From contig NZ_AP014624.1 of the NCBI RefSeq assembly GCF_000829375.1, positions 4,278,001-4,342,000 of the forward strand: a DNA stretch of 64,000 bases, given 5' to 3'. The DNA comes from Chryseobacterium sp. StRB126 (GTDB taxonomy: Bacteria > Bacteroidota > Bacteroidia > Flavobacteriales > Weeksellaceae). The notes beneath the pieces are model-generated. The model was given only the letters and a program-made list of their open reading frames with translations. It was not told where the DNA came from and did no database searches. Each line of letters starts with the position of its first letter. The first letter of the stretch is position 1. Both the position numbers and the translations under genes were made by a program. Below, piece by piece: positions 35,062 to 43,957 of this stretch.

Positions 35062-36300
35062 TTAAACCCAATCTTCTTCCACATTCTTTTTATCTTTAAG
35101 CATCCATGGAATGACAAAATAAAGAGCAACCGCAATCCCTGTCGCCAGTACTCCGGTTCCAATCCACAAAGTATTAAACCCTAATTTCTCTGCAATCAGG
35201 GTTCCTATATAAGGTGTAATGATAAATGCTATGGAAAAAGATATCCCGTTCAGTCCCATATAAGCTCCTTTATTATGGGCTCCAGAACGCAGTGCCGTAA
35301 TGGTTGACATAAAAGGCAGTGTCCAGATTTCCCCGATACAAAGCAATGTCATAGAAACCAATAAAGTAATCATACTATAATCAAAAGCCATCATTGCATA
35401 AGAAAATCCACAGATAAGTGTTCCTATCAGCATGGTAAACGCAAGACTAAAATACTTTTCCGCAACCTGTACCAGCCCCATTTCCAACAGAACAATCAGG
35501 AATCCGCTATAGCCAAGAATATAACCGATATTCTGCTGACTTAAATGTGCTGTATCTTTATAAAAAATTGTTAATGTGCTGAATAACTGAAAGAAACAAA
35601 CAGAAAACAGCATACATAATATACAGTAAATCAAAAACTTACCATCTTTATAAGGTGAATTTTCTTTTTTAACCGCTATAGCCTCTTTTACTTTTTTCGC
35701 TTCTTGTTTAGCCAGTTTTGCGCGGCCTTTAAAGAACCAGATATACATTAAGCCAGCCAATAAAGCAGCCAATGCATTACTATAGAACAAAAATTCATAG
35801 GAAATAGCAGACAGGATTCCTCCCAATGCAGGACCTATGGAAAAACCTAAGTTAACGGCCATACGGTTCAGTGAAAAAGCTCTGGTTATATTTTCGGGCT
35901 TCGCATACTTTGTAATTGCCACCGAGTTTGCGGGACGGAATGTTTCACTTACAATACTCTGAGCGAGGATAATTCCCGCTAAACCAACTTCGGTTTCAAA
36001 TAAAGGAATCATACAAAACAAAGGCACACTGAGCAATAAACTCAAACTCTGTACTCTATATTCACCAATCTTATCGGTGATCATTCCGCCAAACCATGAA
36101 CCAATAACCGACCCGATTCCAAAAAAGCTCAGGACAATTCCTGAATTCTCAATGCTAAAATGTAAATGATCTGTCATATAAACTCCCAAAAAAGGAAGTA
36201 CCATAGAACCTGCCCTGTTGATGAGCATTACCAACGCCAGCATCCAACTCTCCTGCGAGAGTCCTTTGAAAGAACTCGTGTATACGTTTATTAGTTTCAC
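35062..36300 (-). CDS. MFS-type transporter
   Basis: 412 residues with twelve predicted membrane helices. The loop between helices 2 and 3 reads GSWFGGMITDKIGEYR, a good major facilitator signature (G-x3-D-R/K-x-G-x-R/K). Start is a GTG at 36300 in my reading, because the next ATG lies at the beginning of helix 1 and would remove the N-terminal tail; a rare-start codon is thus inferred. Drug, sugar or metabolite efflux are all possible. It is divergent from an AraC regulator, with 245 bp between their starts, so regulation by that protein is plausible. Confidence 0.85.
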   Translation of the reverse strand: MKLINVYTSSFKGLSQESWMLALVMLINRAGSMVLPFLGVYMTDHLHFSIENSGIVLSFFGIGSVIGSWFGGMITDKIGEYRVQSLSLLLSVPLFCMIPLFETEVGLAGIILAQSIVSETFRPANSVAITKYAKPENITRAFSLNRMAVNLGFSIGPALGGILSAISYEFLFYSNALAALLAGLMYIWFFKGRAKLAKQEAKKVKEAIAVKKENSPYKDGKFLIYCILCMLFSVCFFQLFSTLTIFYKDTAHLSQQNIGYILGYSGFLIVLLEMGLVQVAEKYFSLAFTMLIGTLICGFSYAMMAFDYSMITLLVSMTLLCIGEIWTLPFMSTITALRSGAHNKGAYMGLNGISFSIAFIITPYIGTLIAEKLGFNTLWIGTGVLATGIAVALYFVIPWMLKDKKNVEEDWV

Positions 36301-36545
36301 AATAATATTTGGGGGAAATTTGAAAGTGCAAAGTTAGGTAAAAATAGCCTCAAACACCTTTATTTTAAGCCTTTTTTATAAATAACATTCATAAAAACAA
36401 ACAATTGGCTGTATCTTAATAAAAACGAATATTTTTGATACATAAGACCTAAAAACATTTATAAAATTCGTAAATTGCAGTAACAACAGGTTTTTTAATC
36501 TAATTTTTAAAAAAACACCTATAAAAAATCAATCAATACGTAAGA

Positions 36546-37424
36546 ATGGTAACCTACGAGAACTTGCACGATACTCTTTCTTTTTACAGTATTGACTGCT
36601 GCCAATCCTACTATATCTCCTCCGGAAAACCCATTTTTGAATTTCCTGAGGCTCCCTTCAGAATGGATTACTATGCCTTGTGCATCTGTACTGCTGGAGA
36701 AGTAAGTGTTGAAATTGACCATCATCAATATAAGGCAGATACCCACAGCATTCTGGTTGCTGCTCCGTCTACTATTATAAAATTCATGAAAACGAGTCAT
36801 GATTTTATGATGAAACTATTATTCTTCGACAAAAATTTTCTGATCAAAAATATCTCTAATCCTTTTATCATCGAAAAAATGAACCTCTTCTCAAAAGGTT
36901 CCTACAGCATTGTAAAAACTACACCCAAAAACTCTTTGGTGCTTCAAAACCTACTGAACTATCTCAAAAAGAAATCCAGAAAACAGGGTAAATTCACTGA
37001 GGAAATTGTTCGTACCATTATTTTCAATCTTCTGCTGGAAACTGCAGAAATTATAGAAGCGAAACATTCTGCAAATTCTGATAAGGAAGAAGGTAAAAAA
37101 GATCTCTACCTTAAATTCAGTCGGCTGATCCGGGAAAACATCAGACAACATAGAACAGTTCAGTTTTATGCCGATCAACTTTGTGTCTCCAACAAATACC
37201 TTATCGAAATCATTAAAAAAGCCAGCGGAAAGACTCCTCACGAGGTCATTGATGAAGCTCTATTGAAAGAAGCTTATGCTATGCTGGGAAATCCCGACAT
37301 TACCATTTCTGAAATAGCTTTTGAGCTTCAGTTCAATTCCACCTCAGCATTCGGACGTTTTTTCAAAAAACATACTTCCGTATCGCCTTCTGAGTATAGA
37401 ATAACGGAAAATATTCAGTCGTAG
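36546..37424 (+). CDS. AraC-family transcriptional regulator
   Basis: 292 residues. A cupin-like sensory domain (residues 20-130, DYYALCICTAGEVSVEIDHHQY) is followed by two helix-turn-helix motifs at the C-terminus (VQFYADQLCVSNKYLIEIIKK and ITISEIAFELQFNSTSAFGRFFK with the terminal SPSEYR). The ligand is not known. The gene lies between a divergent MFS transporter and a co-directional oleate hydratase gene 89 bp downstream, so it may control one or both, perhaps in response to fatty acid. Confidence 0.9.
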   Translation: MVTYENLHDTLSFYSIDCCQSYYISSGKPIFEFPEAPFRMDYYALCICTAGEVSVEIDHHQYKADTHSILVAAPSTIIKFMKTSHDFMMKLLFFDKNFLIKNISNPFIIEKMNLFSKGSYSIVKTTPKNSLVLQNLLNYLKKKSRKQGKFTEEIVRTIIFNLLLETAEIIEAKHSANSDKEEGKKDLYLKFSRLIRENIRQHRTVQFYADQLCVSNKYLIEIIKKASGKTPHEVIDEALLKEAYAMLGNPDITISEIAFELQFNSTSAFGRFFKKHTSVSPSEYRITENIQS

Positions 37425-37513
37425 GAATTTCGGGATACTAATTCTGACATTAAGGATATACATTACATTTCGAATAGAGGTACCTTTATAATGTTCATTA
37501 AAAACAAGATAAA

Positions 37514-39454
37514 ATGAGTACAATCAATTCAAAATTCGACAAAGTTTTAAATACCTCTGATCAGTTTGGAAAAGTAAACCACGAACCGGATTCAAGCAAG
37601 GAAGTTCAGATTAACACCCCTGAAAAAACAATGCCTTTTTCAGATCAAATCGGAAACTATCAAAGAAATAAAGGAATCCCTTTACAATCCTACGAAAATA
37701 GTAAAATCTACATTGTCGGAAGCGGAATTGCAGGGATGTCTGCAGCCTACTATTTCATCCGTGACGGCCATGTTCCAGGAAAAAACATCATTTTCCTCGA
37801 TCAGCTTGCGATTGAAGGCGGCTCACTAGACGGAGCCGGAAATGCAAAAGATGGATATATCATCCGTGGTGGACGTGAAATGGATATGACTTATGAAAAT
37901 CTATGGGATATATTCCAGGATATTCCCGCGCTGGAATTGCCTGCCCCTTACAGCGTTTTGGATGAATACCGCCTCATCAATGATAATGATCCAAACTATT
38001 CTAAAGCAAGATTAATTCATAACCAAGGTCAGATTCAGGATTTCAGCAAATTCGGGTTGGAAAAAAAAGACCAGCTGGCTATTGTGAAACTTTTATTAAA
38101 GAAAAAAGAGGAACTTGACGACCTTAGCATTGAAGATTATTTCTCAGAATCATTCCTAAACAGTAATTTCTGGTTCTTCTGGCGTTCTATGTTTGCTTTT
38201 GAAAACTGGCATAGTTTATTGGAACTAAAACTGTACATGCATAGATTCCTTCACGCTATTGATGGAATGAAAGACTTTTCATGCCTCGTATTCCCTAAAT
38301 ATAATCAGTATGACACCTTTGTTACCCCTTTAAAAAACTTTTTAGTAGAAAAAGGAGTACAGATTCAGTTTGATACTCTGGTCAAAGATCTTGACGTTCA
38401 TATCAACACAGAAGGAAAAACGGTAGAAGGGATTATTACTGAACAAAATGGAGAAGAAGTGAGAATACCGATCAGCAAGGATGATTATGTGATTGTGACC
38501 ACCGGATCTATGACCGAAAGCACTTTCTACGGTGATAACAATACCGTTCCTGAAGTGACCATAGACAACAGCAGTGCAGGACAAAGTGCCGGATGGAAAT
38601 TATGGAAAAACCTGGCAGCCAAGTCTGAAGTTTTCGGGAAACCTGAAAAATTCTGTAGCCATATTGAAAAGTCATCATGGGAATCTGCAACATTAACGTG
38701 TCGTCCTTCAGCATTTACTGAAAAGTTAAAAGAATTATGTGTGAACGATCCTTATTCTGGAAAAACAGCTACAGGAGGTATTATCACGATTACAGATTCT
38801 AATTGGGTGATGAGTTTTACCTGCAACAGACAGCCGCACTTCCCTACCCAGCCGGATGATATCCTTGTAGTATGGGTATATGCATTACTAATGGATAAAG
38901 AAGGAAATCATATCAAAAAAACAATGCCGGAATGTACCGGGAACGAAATCCTTGCTGAACTATGCCATCATCTTGGAATGACGGATCAATTGGATCATGT
39001 TATTGAAAATACAATCGTTCGTACAGCATTTATGCCTTATATCACCTCCATGTTTATGCCTAGAGCCCAAGGAGACCGTCCGAGAGTGGTTCCTGAAGGG
39101 TGTACCAATTTAGGACTGGTAGGACAATTCGTAGAAACCAATAATGATGTGGTATTTACGATGGAAAGCTCTGTAAGAACAGCCAGAATAGCGGTATATA
39201 ATCTTCTTAACCTCAACAAACAGGTACCGGATATTAATCCGTTACAGTATGACATCCGACATTTACTAAAAGCTACTCAGGCATTAAATGACTATAAACC
39301 TTTCCTAGGAGAAGGAATTCTAAGAAAAATCCTGAAAAATACTTACTTTGAGCATATATTGGTTGACCGACCTGAAGAAAAAGAGGAACATGAATCTTTC
39401 TTTATGGAGCAGGTTGGTAAATTTCAGGATTGGATCAAAGGAGTGAAAAGCTAA
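37514..39454 (+). CDS. ohyA: Oleate hydratase
   Basis: 646 residues, the same length as I recall for the Elizabethkingia meningoseptica enzyme. An FAD-binding motif [15 protein letters not shown] is at 66-80. The catalytic glutamate in GGREMDM falls at E122 and the catalytic tyrosine in ELKLYMHRF at Y241, the two positions used for the Elizabethkingia protein. The family adds water to the cis-9 double bond of oleate and related acids to give 10-hydroxy fatty acids; it needs FAD as a structural cofactor. Proposed roles are detoxification of host or environmental unsaturated fatty acids. The upstream AraC gene is a candidate regulator. Confidence 0.95.
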   Translation: MSTINSKFDKVLNTSDQFGKVNHEPDSSKEVQINTPEKTMPFSDQIGNYQRNKGIPLQSYENSKIYIVGSGIAGMSAAYYFIRDGHVPGKNIIFLDQLAIEGGSLDGAGNAKDGYIIRGGREMDMTYENLWDIFQDIPALELPAPYSVLDEYRLINDNDPNYSKARLIHNQGQIQDFSKFGLEKKDQLAIVKLLLKKKEELDDLSIEDYFSESFLNSNFWFFWRSMFAFENWHSLLELKLYMHRFLHAIDGMKDFSCLVFPKYNQYDTFVTPLKNFLVEKGVQIQFDTLVKDLDVHINTEGKTVEGIITEQNGEEVRIPISKDDYVIVTTGSMTESTFYGDNNTVPEVTIDNSSAGQSAGWKLWKNLAAKSEVFGKPEKFCSHIEKSSWESATLTCRPSAFTEKLKELCVNDPYSGKTATGGIITITDSNWVMSFTCNRQPHFPTQPDDILVVWVYALLMDKEGNHIKKTMPECTGNEILAELCHHLGMTDQLDHVIENTIVRTAFMPYITSMFMPRAQGDRPRVVPEGCTNLGLVGQFVETNNDVVFTMESSVRTARIAVYNLLNLNKQVPDINPLQYDIRHLLKATQALNDYKPFLGEGILRKILKNTYFEHILVDRPEEKEEHESFFMEQVGKFQDWIKGVKS

Positions 39455-39736
39455 AACTTTGGGCAATTAATTTTGGAAAACGCGAAGGTGTAAGAAAGTG
39501 TTTTCAAATTATTTTATAATCTTATTTCTATGTGGTAAACTAAAAATTAAATTATTTTTTGAACCATATGGATACATAGCTTTTTATAGATAATTTTTAA
39601 GCCATTAAGAAAAAATGTGATTTTAAGGGAATTAAATAGAGCTTTACCCTAAGTAGCTAATTTAAACATATCTTTGATCCAATCTTAACTTTTCTTCATT
39701 TCTACCCCCATCTTAACGGTCCAACAATAAGAATAA

Positions 39737-39768
39737 AAAAGCAGGACTTAGAAATAAGTCCTGCTTTT
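39737..39768. terminator. Bidirectional terminator between ohyA and glnS
   Basis: AAAAGCAGGACTTA at 39737-39750 pairs with TAAGTCCTGCTTTT at 39755-39768 (14-bp stem, 4-nt loop). The upstream part of this gap (39455-39736) has no gene or recognisable site. Confidence 0.92.
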
Positions 39769-39790
39769 ATCTTTATCGATTCCTAAATTA

Positions 39791-41461
39791 TTAAGCCTTA
39801 TAAGAATCTTTTAATGTTACTGTACGGTTAAATACCAATGCTGTATCCGTAGAATCCTGATCTTTTGTAAAGTATCCGATTCTTTGGAACTGAAGAGGCT
39901 CTCCAACAGCTACATCCTTCAGGCTTGGTTCAGCAAAACCTTGAATTGTAGCTACAGATTCAGGATTGATGAAATTTAAGAAGTCTACATCCTTCTCAGC
40001 ATCCGGCTGCTCTACCGTAAACAATTGATTGTAAATTCTTACTTCTACAGGGATCGCATGTTTAGCAGATACCCAGTGAAGTGTTCCTTTTACTTTTCTT
40101 AAACTTTCTTCTGTTCCGCTTCCGGACTTGCTCTTCTCATCGTAAGTAGCATAGATGGTTGTGATTTCTCCATTTTCATCTTTCTCTACTCTTTCAGCTT
40201 TGATGATGTATGCTGATTTTAAACGAACTTCACCGCCTAATTTCAGTCTGAAGAATTTATTATTAGCTTCTTCTTTGAAGTCTTCACGCTCAATATACAA
40301 TTCTCTTGAGAAAGGGATCTCTCTGGTTCCAGCATTTTCCTGTTCAGGATTGTTTTCAGTTTCTACCCATTCTTCTTTATCTTCAGGATAGTTTTCTATC
40401 ACTAATTTTACAGGATCTACTACTGCCATCACACGTTTAGCCACCTTATTCAGGTCTTCACGTACGCAGAAATCAAGTAACTGAATCTCGATCAGATTTT
40501 CTCTTTTTGCCACTCCTACTTTATCAATAAAGTTTCTGATAGAAGTTGGCGTGAAACCTTTTCGTCTCATTCCTGAAATGGTAGGCATTCGTGGATCATC
40601 CCATCCTGTTACTACTCCTTCCGCCACCAATCTTTGCAGCTTTCTCTTAGAAGTAATCATATAAGAAACGTTCATTCTTGCAAATTCTCTCTGCTTAGGA
40701 GCTACTTTCGTTTCATCATATACCTGCTCCAGGTACCAGTTATAAAGAGGTCTGTGATTTTCAAACTCTAATGAACATAATGAGTGAGATACCTGCTCCA
40801 GATAATCAGATTCACCATGTGCCCAGTCATACATTGGATAGATTTTCCAAGCTGTTCCGGTTCTGTGGTGAGGTCTTTTCAGAATTCTGTACATCACAGG
40901 ATCACGCATATTCATATTAGGAGAAACCATATCGATTTTTGCACGAAGTGACATTGTCCCTTCCTCAAATTCTCCGTCCTTCATTTTTTCAAACAGATTT
41001 AATGACTCCTCTACCGGACGGTTTCTGTATGGTGATTCCACTCCAGGTTCTGTAGGATTCTTTCTCTGCTCGGTAATTACTTCAGATGGCTGCTCATCTA
41101 CATAAGCTTTTCCTTCTTTAATTAATTGTACTGCCCATTCGTAAAGCTGCTGGAAGTAATCTGAGGCATACAATTCTTTATCCCATTTGAAACCTAACCA
41201 TTCAACATCTTTCTTGATAGAATCTACGAATTCCTGCTCTTCTTTTTCAGGGTTTGTATCGTCGAAGCGAAGGTTTACGGGAGCGTTGTATTTTTCACCC
41301 AAACCGAAGTTGATGCAGATGGCTTTTGTATGCCCTACATGCAGGTACCCGTTTGGTTCAGGGGGAAAACGGAAACGGATCTGATCCTTATTCAAACCGT
41401 TTGCCAGATCATCTTCAATAATTTGCTCAATAAAATTGAGTGATTTTTTTTCTTCTTCCAT
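39791..41461 (-). CDS. glnS: Glutaminyl-tRNA synthetase
   Basis: 556 residues from the ATG at 41461 (MEEEKKSLNFIEQIIEDDL); a 34-residue upstream extension of the frame is atypical. Class I motifs are clear: PPEPNGYLHVGHTK with the HIGH tetrapeptide as HVGH at 41-44, and the KMSKS equivalent MITSKRKL at 268-275. The glutaminyl family is distinguished from glutamyl by KIYPMYDWAHGESDYLEQVSHSLCSLEF and by the C-terminal beta-barrel anticodon domain. It charges tRNA-Gln directly, so this organism need not make Gln-tRNA by amidation. Downstream is a perfect terminator. Confidence 0.96.
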   Translation of the reverse strand: MEEEKKSLNFIEQIIEDDLANGLNKDQIRFRFPPEPNGYLHVGHTKAICINFGLGEKYNAPVNLRFDDTNPEKEEQEFVDSIKKDVEWLGFKWDKELYASDYFQQLYEWAVQLIKEGKAYVDEQPSEVITEQRKNPTEPGVESPYRNRPVEESLNLFEKMKDGEFEEGTMSLRAKIDMVSPNMNMRDPVMYRILKRPHHRTGTAWKIYPMYDWAHGESDYLEQVSHSLCSLEFENHRPLYNWYLEQVYDETKVAPKQREFARMNVSYMITSKRKLQRLVAEGVVTGWDDPRMPTISGMRRKGFTPTSIRNFIDKVGVAKRENLIEIQLLDFCVREDLNKVAKRVMAVVDPVKLVIENYPEDKEEWVETENNPEQENAGTREIPFSRELYIEREDFKEEANNKFFRLKLGGEVRLKSAYIIKAERVEKDENGEITTIYATYDEKSKSGSGTEESLRKVKGTLHWVSAKHAIPVEVRIYNQLFTVEQPDAEKDVDFLNFINPESVATIQGFAEPSLKDVAVGEPLQFQRIGYFTKDQDSTDTALVFNRTVTLKDSYKA

Positions 41462-41615
41462 TAAATTAGCTTTTATTTTATAGCAAAAAAAGTGGCACAA
41501 AGTTACGGAAAAATAAGCGTTTTTGAAAATGATAATTTTAAAGCCACCAGCATTGTAATTCATTATTTTTCACTAATTTAGAAAAAGCTAAAACCATCGT
41601 ACCAAATTATTGCCC

Positions 41616-42746
41616 ATGGCTGTTTATATCTTAAGCAATCGGAAAATCGTTCGCCATACAGGCGAAAAAGTAGATTCTTTTTCCAATGACGAATATTCAA
41701 TTCCTAATTTCAGAATTGCAAAATGTGATTTTGATAACTATAAGGAACCTACTGTTGCAGCCAGAAAGAAAAAAGACTACACCAACCGGAATATCCTGAA
41801 TTATACACTATTCTCTGAACCTGAAAAGCAAGGCTATGAAGAGGTTTTGGAAGTTCTGTTACGTGAAAAAGGAATCAAAGAGTCCCCTCTTACAGCCAAT
41901 AATCTTGGCGGAACCCAACGGTTATTTTATGAACTGTATAAAAATATGTCTGCCACCAAGGAAAGAAGTGATGTATTGATATTCATCCATGGTTATGCTT
42001 ATGATTTTGATGATGAATTAAAAGCTATGATTGATCTTAAAAAGCTTTTCATTGATAATCCGGCCTCTCCTGTTGAACATATTTTATTTGTGAGTTGGCC
42101 TGCCTCCAGCAGCATTGTGCCACTGACATATTTTGATGATAAGGCATCCAGTATCAATTCCGGAACATCATTACTGAGACTGTTTTATTTTTATACCCAA
42201 TTTTTAAAGGATATTTTTTCCAACCGCAATCTGGTTCCTTGCAACCAGAGAATTCATATCGTGGCTCATTCTATGGGAAACAGGGTTCTTCAAAGTATGT
42301 TATACAGCCTTAAAAGGGAAAATATTCTCAGAGTGATTGACCAGGTCATTCTGCTTAATGCTGACGTTTCCTATAAAGTATTTGAAGACTCTGAAGATTC
42401 ATTCAATAAACTACCGTTGCTTTCCAACCGGATTTCTATTTATCTGAACAGGCAGGACCTGATTCTGGGAATCTCACAATTTACTAAGAATATTCTTACT
42501 CCACGGCTGGGCAAAAACGGGCCAAGTGATATCACTCCTTATAAAGATATTGTTTCTATCATCGATTGTACTTTTGTAAAAGATGATGTATTAAGTAGTT
42601 TCAAATTTGAAGTTGGAAATCATTGGGGATACCTTTCCAGCTCACAAGTACAGAGTGATATCTTCCAAAATTTATATGGTATAGATAGAAACCTTATCAA
42701 TAACCGAATTAAAGAAAACGAAAATATTTTCACAATTATTTCTTAA
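41616..42746 (+). CDS. Alpha/beta hydrolase (DUF900-like)
   Basis: 376 residues from the ATG at 41616. The alpha/beta-hydrolase core is seen in DVLIFIHGYAYDFDD (oxyanion hole region), the nucleophile elbow HIVAHSMGNRVLQSM with serine as nucleophile, and a late histidine in VGNHWGYLSS. The DUF900 group shares this arrangement, and its members are mostly uncharacterised esterase- or lipase-like proteins. No signal peptide is seen, so it is probably cytoplasmic. It is transcribed divergently from glnS with 154 bp between the start codons. Confidence 0.75.
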   Translation: MAVYILSNRKIVRHTGEKVDSFSNDEYSIPNFRIAKCDFDNYKEPTVAARKKKDYTNRNILNYTLFSEPEKQGYEEVLEVLLREKGIKESPLTANNLGGTQRLFYELYKNMSATKERSDVLIFIHGYAYDFDDELKAMIDLKKLFIDNPASPVEHILFVSWPASSSIVPLTYFDDKASSINSGTSLLRLFYFYTQFLKDIFSNRNLVPCNQRIHIVAHSMGNRVLQSMLYSLKRENILRVIDQVILLNADVSYKVFEDSEDSFNKLPLLSNRISIYLNRQDLILGISQFTKNILTPRLGKNGPSDITPYKDIVSIIDCTFVKDDVLSSFKFEVGNHWGYLSSSQVQSDIFQNLYGIDRNLINNRIKENENIFTIIS

Positions 42747-42859
42747 TAATTAATTAAAAAAATACTATAAAAATCAGTACTATGTTAAAGTTACCACAGA
42801 CCTGACAAATGGCATAATGATTGCCAATTCAAATAATAGAGAATTACAATTTTTTTATC

Positions 42860-42937
42860 ATGAAAAAGATTAAAAAAAGGTTTTCTTATATTTTAACTTA
42901 TATAAAGAAAGCTATTTTCATAAAAGATGTGATTTAA
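42860..42937 (+). CDS. Possible 25-residue cationic peptide ORF
   Basis: An ATG at 42860 opens a short frame, MKKIKKRFSYILTYIKKAIF followed by IKDVI and TAA. It is strongly basic and hydrophobic with the character of a membrane-active peptide. It lies about 310 bp before the first GG-leader peptide. No homologue is known to me, and no promoter is clear. The rest of the 502-bp gap 42747-43248 is AT-rich without another gene. Chance is a real possibility. Confidence 0.2.
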   Translation: MKKIKKRFSYILTYIKKAIFIKDVI

Positions 42938-43248
42938 ATTAATAATAAACCTAAAAAAAATCGATTAATTATCCGATCCTACAATTACTTTATTCTTTAA
43001 ATACCTCCGGACTCCCCTTATATAATTCCTACATCTACTTTTTGCAGGAATTTTTTTTCATGATTTATGACTATGAATGATACTGAATAAATGATGTCTG
43101 GTATGTGATACATTTCAACTTTCATTTTTGACATATTGATATAAAAATTCTATCATTTTGTTAAAAATTAATAAAATAATTCACCATATATTGTATAATT
43201 TAAAATGATTTTAGATATTTACTTATCAATCAAATTAAAATATTTACA

Positions 43249-43416
43249 ATGAAAAACCTTAGAAAATTAAACAAAGGAGAGCTAAAAAAGATTAATGGAG
43301 GAAGACCTCCTCTTGGGTGCAACAACTGGGATCCTGAAGCCGCATGCTGCAGATCGTGGGCCGAAGGATACAGTGGTGGGAAAACCTGCCCCAATTCACC
43401 ACCTCCATATTGCTAA
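43249..43416 (+). CDS. GG-leader Cys-rich bacteriocin-like peptide 1
   Basis: A 55-residue precursor. The leader MKNLRKLNKGELKKINGG has the double-glycine type (L-x-K-x-E-L-K-x-I-x-G-G) cut by C39-peptidase ABC exporters. The predicted core of 37 residues, RPPLGCNNWDPEAACC then RSWAEGYSGGKTCPNSPPPYC, has five cysteines and a W-D motif. It matches the peptide at 43805-43957 in the pattern C-N-x-W-D-x2-A-x-C-C-x2-W-x3-Y, so these are paralogues under constraint. Export followed by disulfide formation or further modification is inferred. No exporter or modifying enzyme is present in the window. Confidence 0.75.
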   Translation: MKNLRKLNKGELKKINGGRPPLGCNNWDPEAACCRSWAEGYSGGKTCPNSPPPYC

Positions 43417-43419
43417 TTA

Positions 43420-43656
43420 ACCCGAGTTCAGGATCATAAAATTAAGGATAATAGATTGGAAGCTGGAAGGGTGAGGCTGGAAGTTACTATCGGAACTACA
43501 ATTTATGACGTTGCCGTAAAATTTGATGAAGCAGTCTTTAAAGGAATAATACATTACAGGGTTGTAAGTGTTTTTTTAACCTCAACTCACTTCCCTCTCC
43601 CAGCTCTAGGCTTCCTTCCTTACTAAAAACAGAAATGTCTTATCCCGAACTCAGGT
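43420..43656. mobile_element. IS982-derived miniature element (237 bp)
   Basis: The ends ACCCGAGTTCAGG at 43420-43432 and the complement of ACCTGAGTTCGGGAT at 43642-43656 are those of the IS982 element at 1470-2500. No transposase is present. Flanks TAATTA and TATTTA fit a decayed 6-bp target duplication. The interior holds a GGAAGCTGGAAG-type repeat and a pyrimidine-rich counterpart. The right half occurs again at 50245-50370. It is probably mobilised in trans by the intact IS982 transposase. Confidence 0.75.
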
Positions 43657-43681
43657 TATTTAATATTCTTCACTGAATCAT

Positions 43682-43756
43682 CTCATTTCTGAAATCTAAA
43701 CAACATTCAGAATTATTTACAAATAAAGCTCCAATGCCTAAAATTTGTGGCATTGG
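43682..43756 (-). pseudogene. Remnant of the 3' end of menC
   Basis: 75 bp that match 43987-44061, the coding sequence for the C-terminus of menC, at 67 of 75 positions and with no gap. It has no start and no continuing frame. Its place downstream of the first GG-leader peptide is the same as that of menC downstream of the second one, apart from the inserted miniature element. Confidence 0.85.
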
Positions 43757-43804
43757 GCTTTGTATTATATTCAAATTTAAATCTAATTGCTGAAAATATC
43801 AATC

Positions 43805-43957
43805 ATGAGAAATCTAAGAAAACTAGAAAAAAGAGAATTAAAGACTATGAATGGAGGAAATATCCCAGTAGTACCCATAGGCTGCAATATATGGGACTCA
43901 AGAGCCAGATGTTGTAAACAATGGGATTGGGAATATTCAAATAATCCAACTTGCTAA
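43805..43957 (+). CDS. GG-leader Cys-rich bacteriocin-like peptide 2
   Basis: A 50-residue precursor with the leader MRNLRKLEKRELKTMNGG and a 32-residue core, NIPVVPIGCNIWDSRARCC then KQWDWEYSNNPTC, with four cysteines. Leader and core align with the peptide at 43249-43416: GCN-x-WD, CC, W and a final C are shared, while the rest differs. Its stop overlaps the menC stop on the opposite strand by 3 bp. Leader type points to export by a C39-peptidase ABC transporter encoded elsewhere. Activity as bacteriocin or signal is inferred only. Confidence 0.75.
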   Translation: MRNLRKLEKRELKTMNGGNIPVVPIGCNIWDSRARCCKQWDWEYSNNPTC

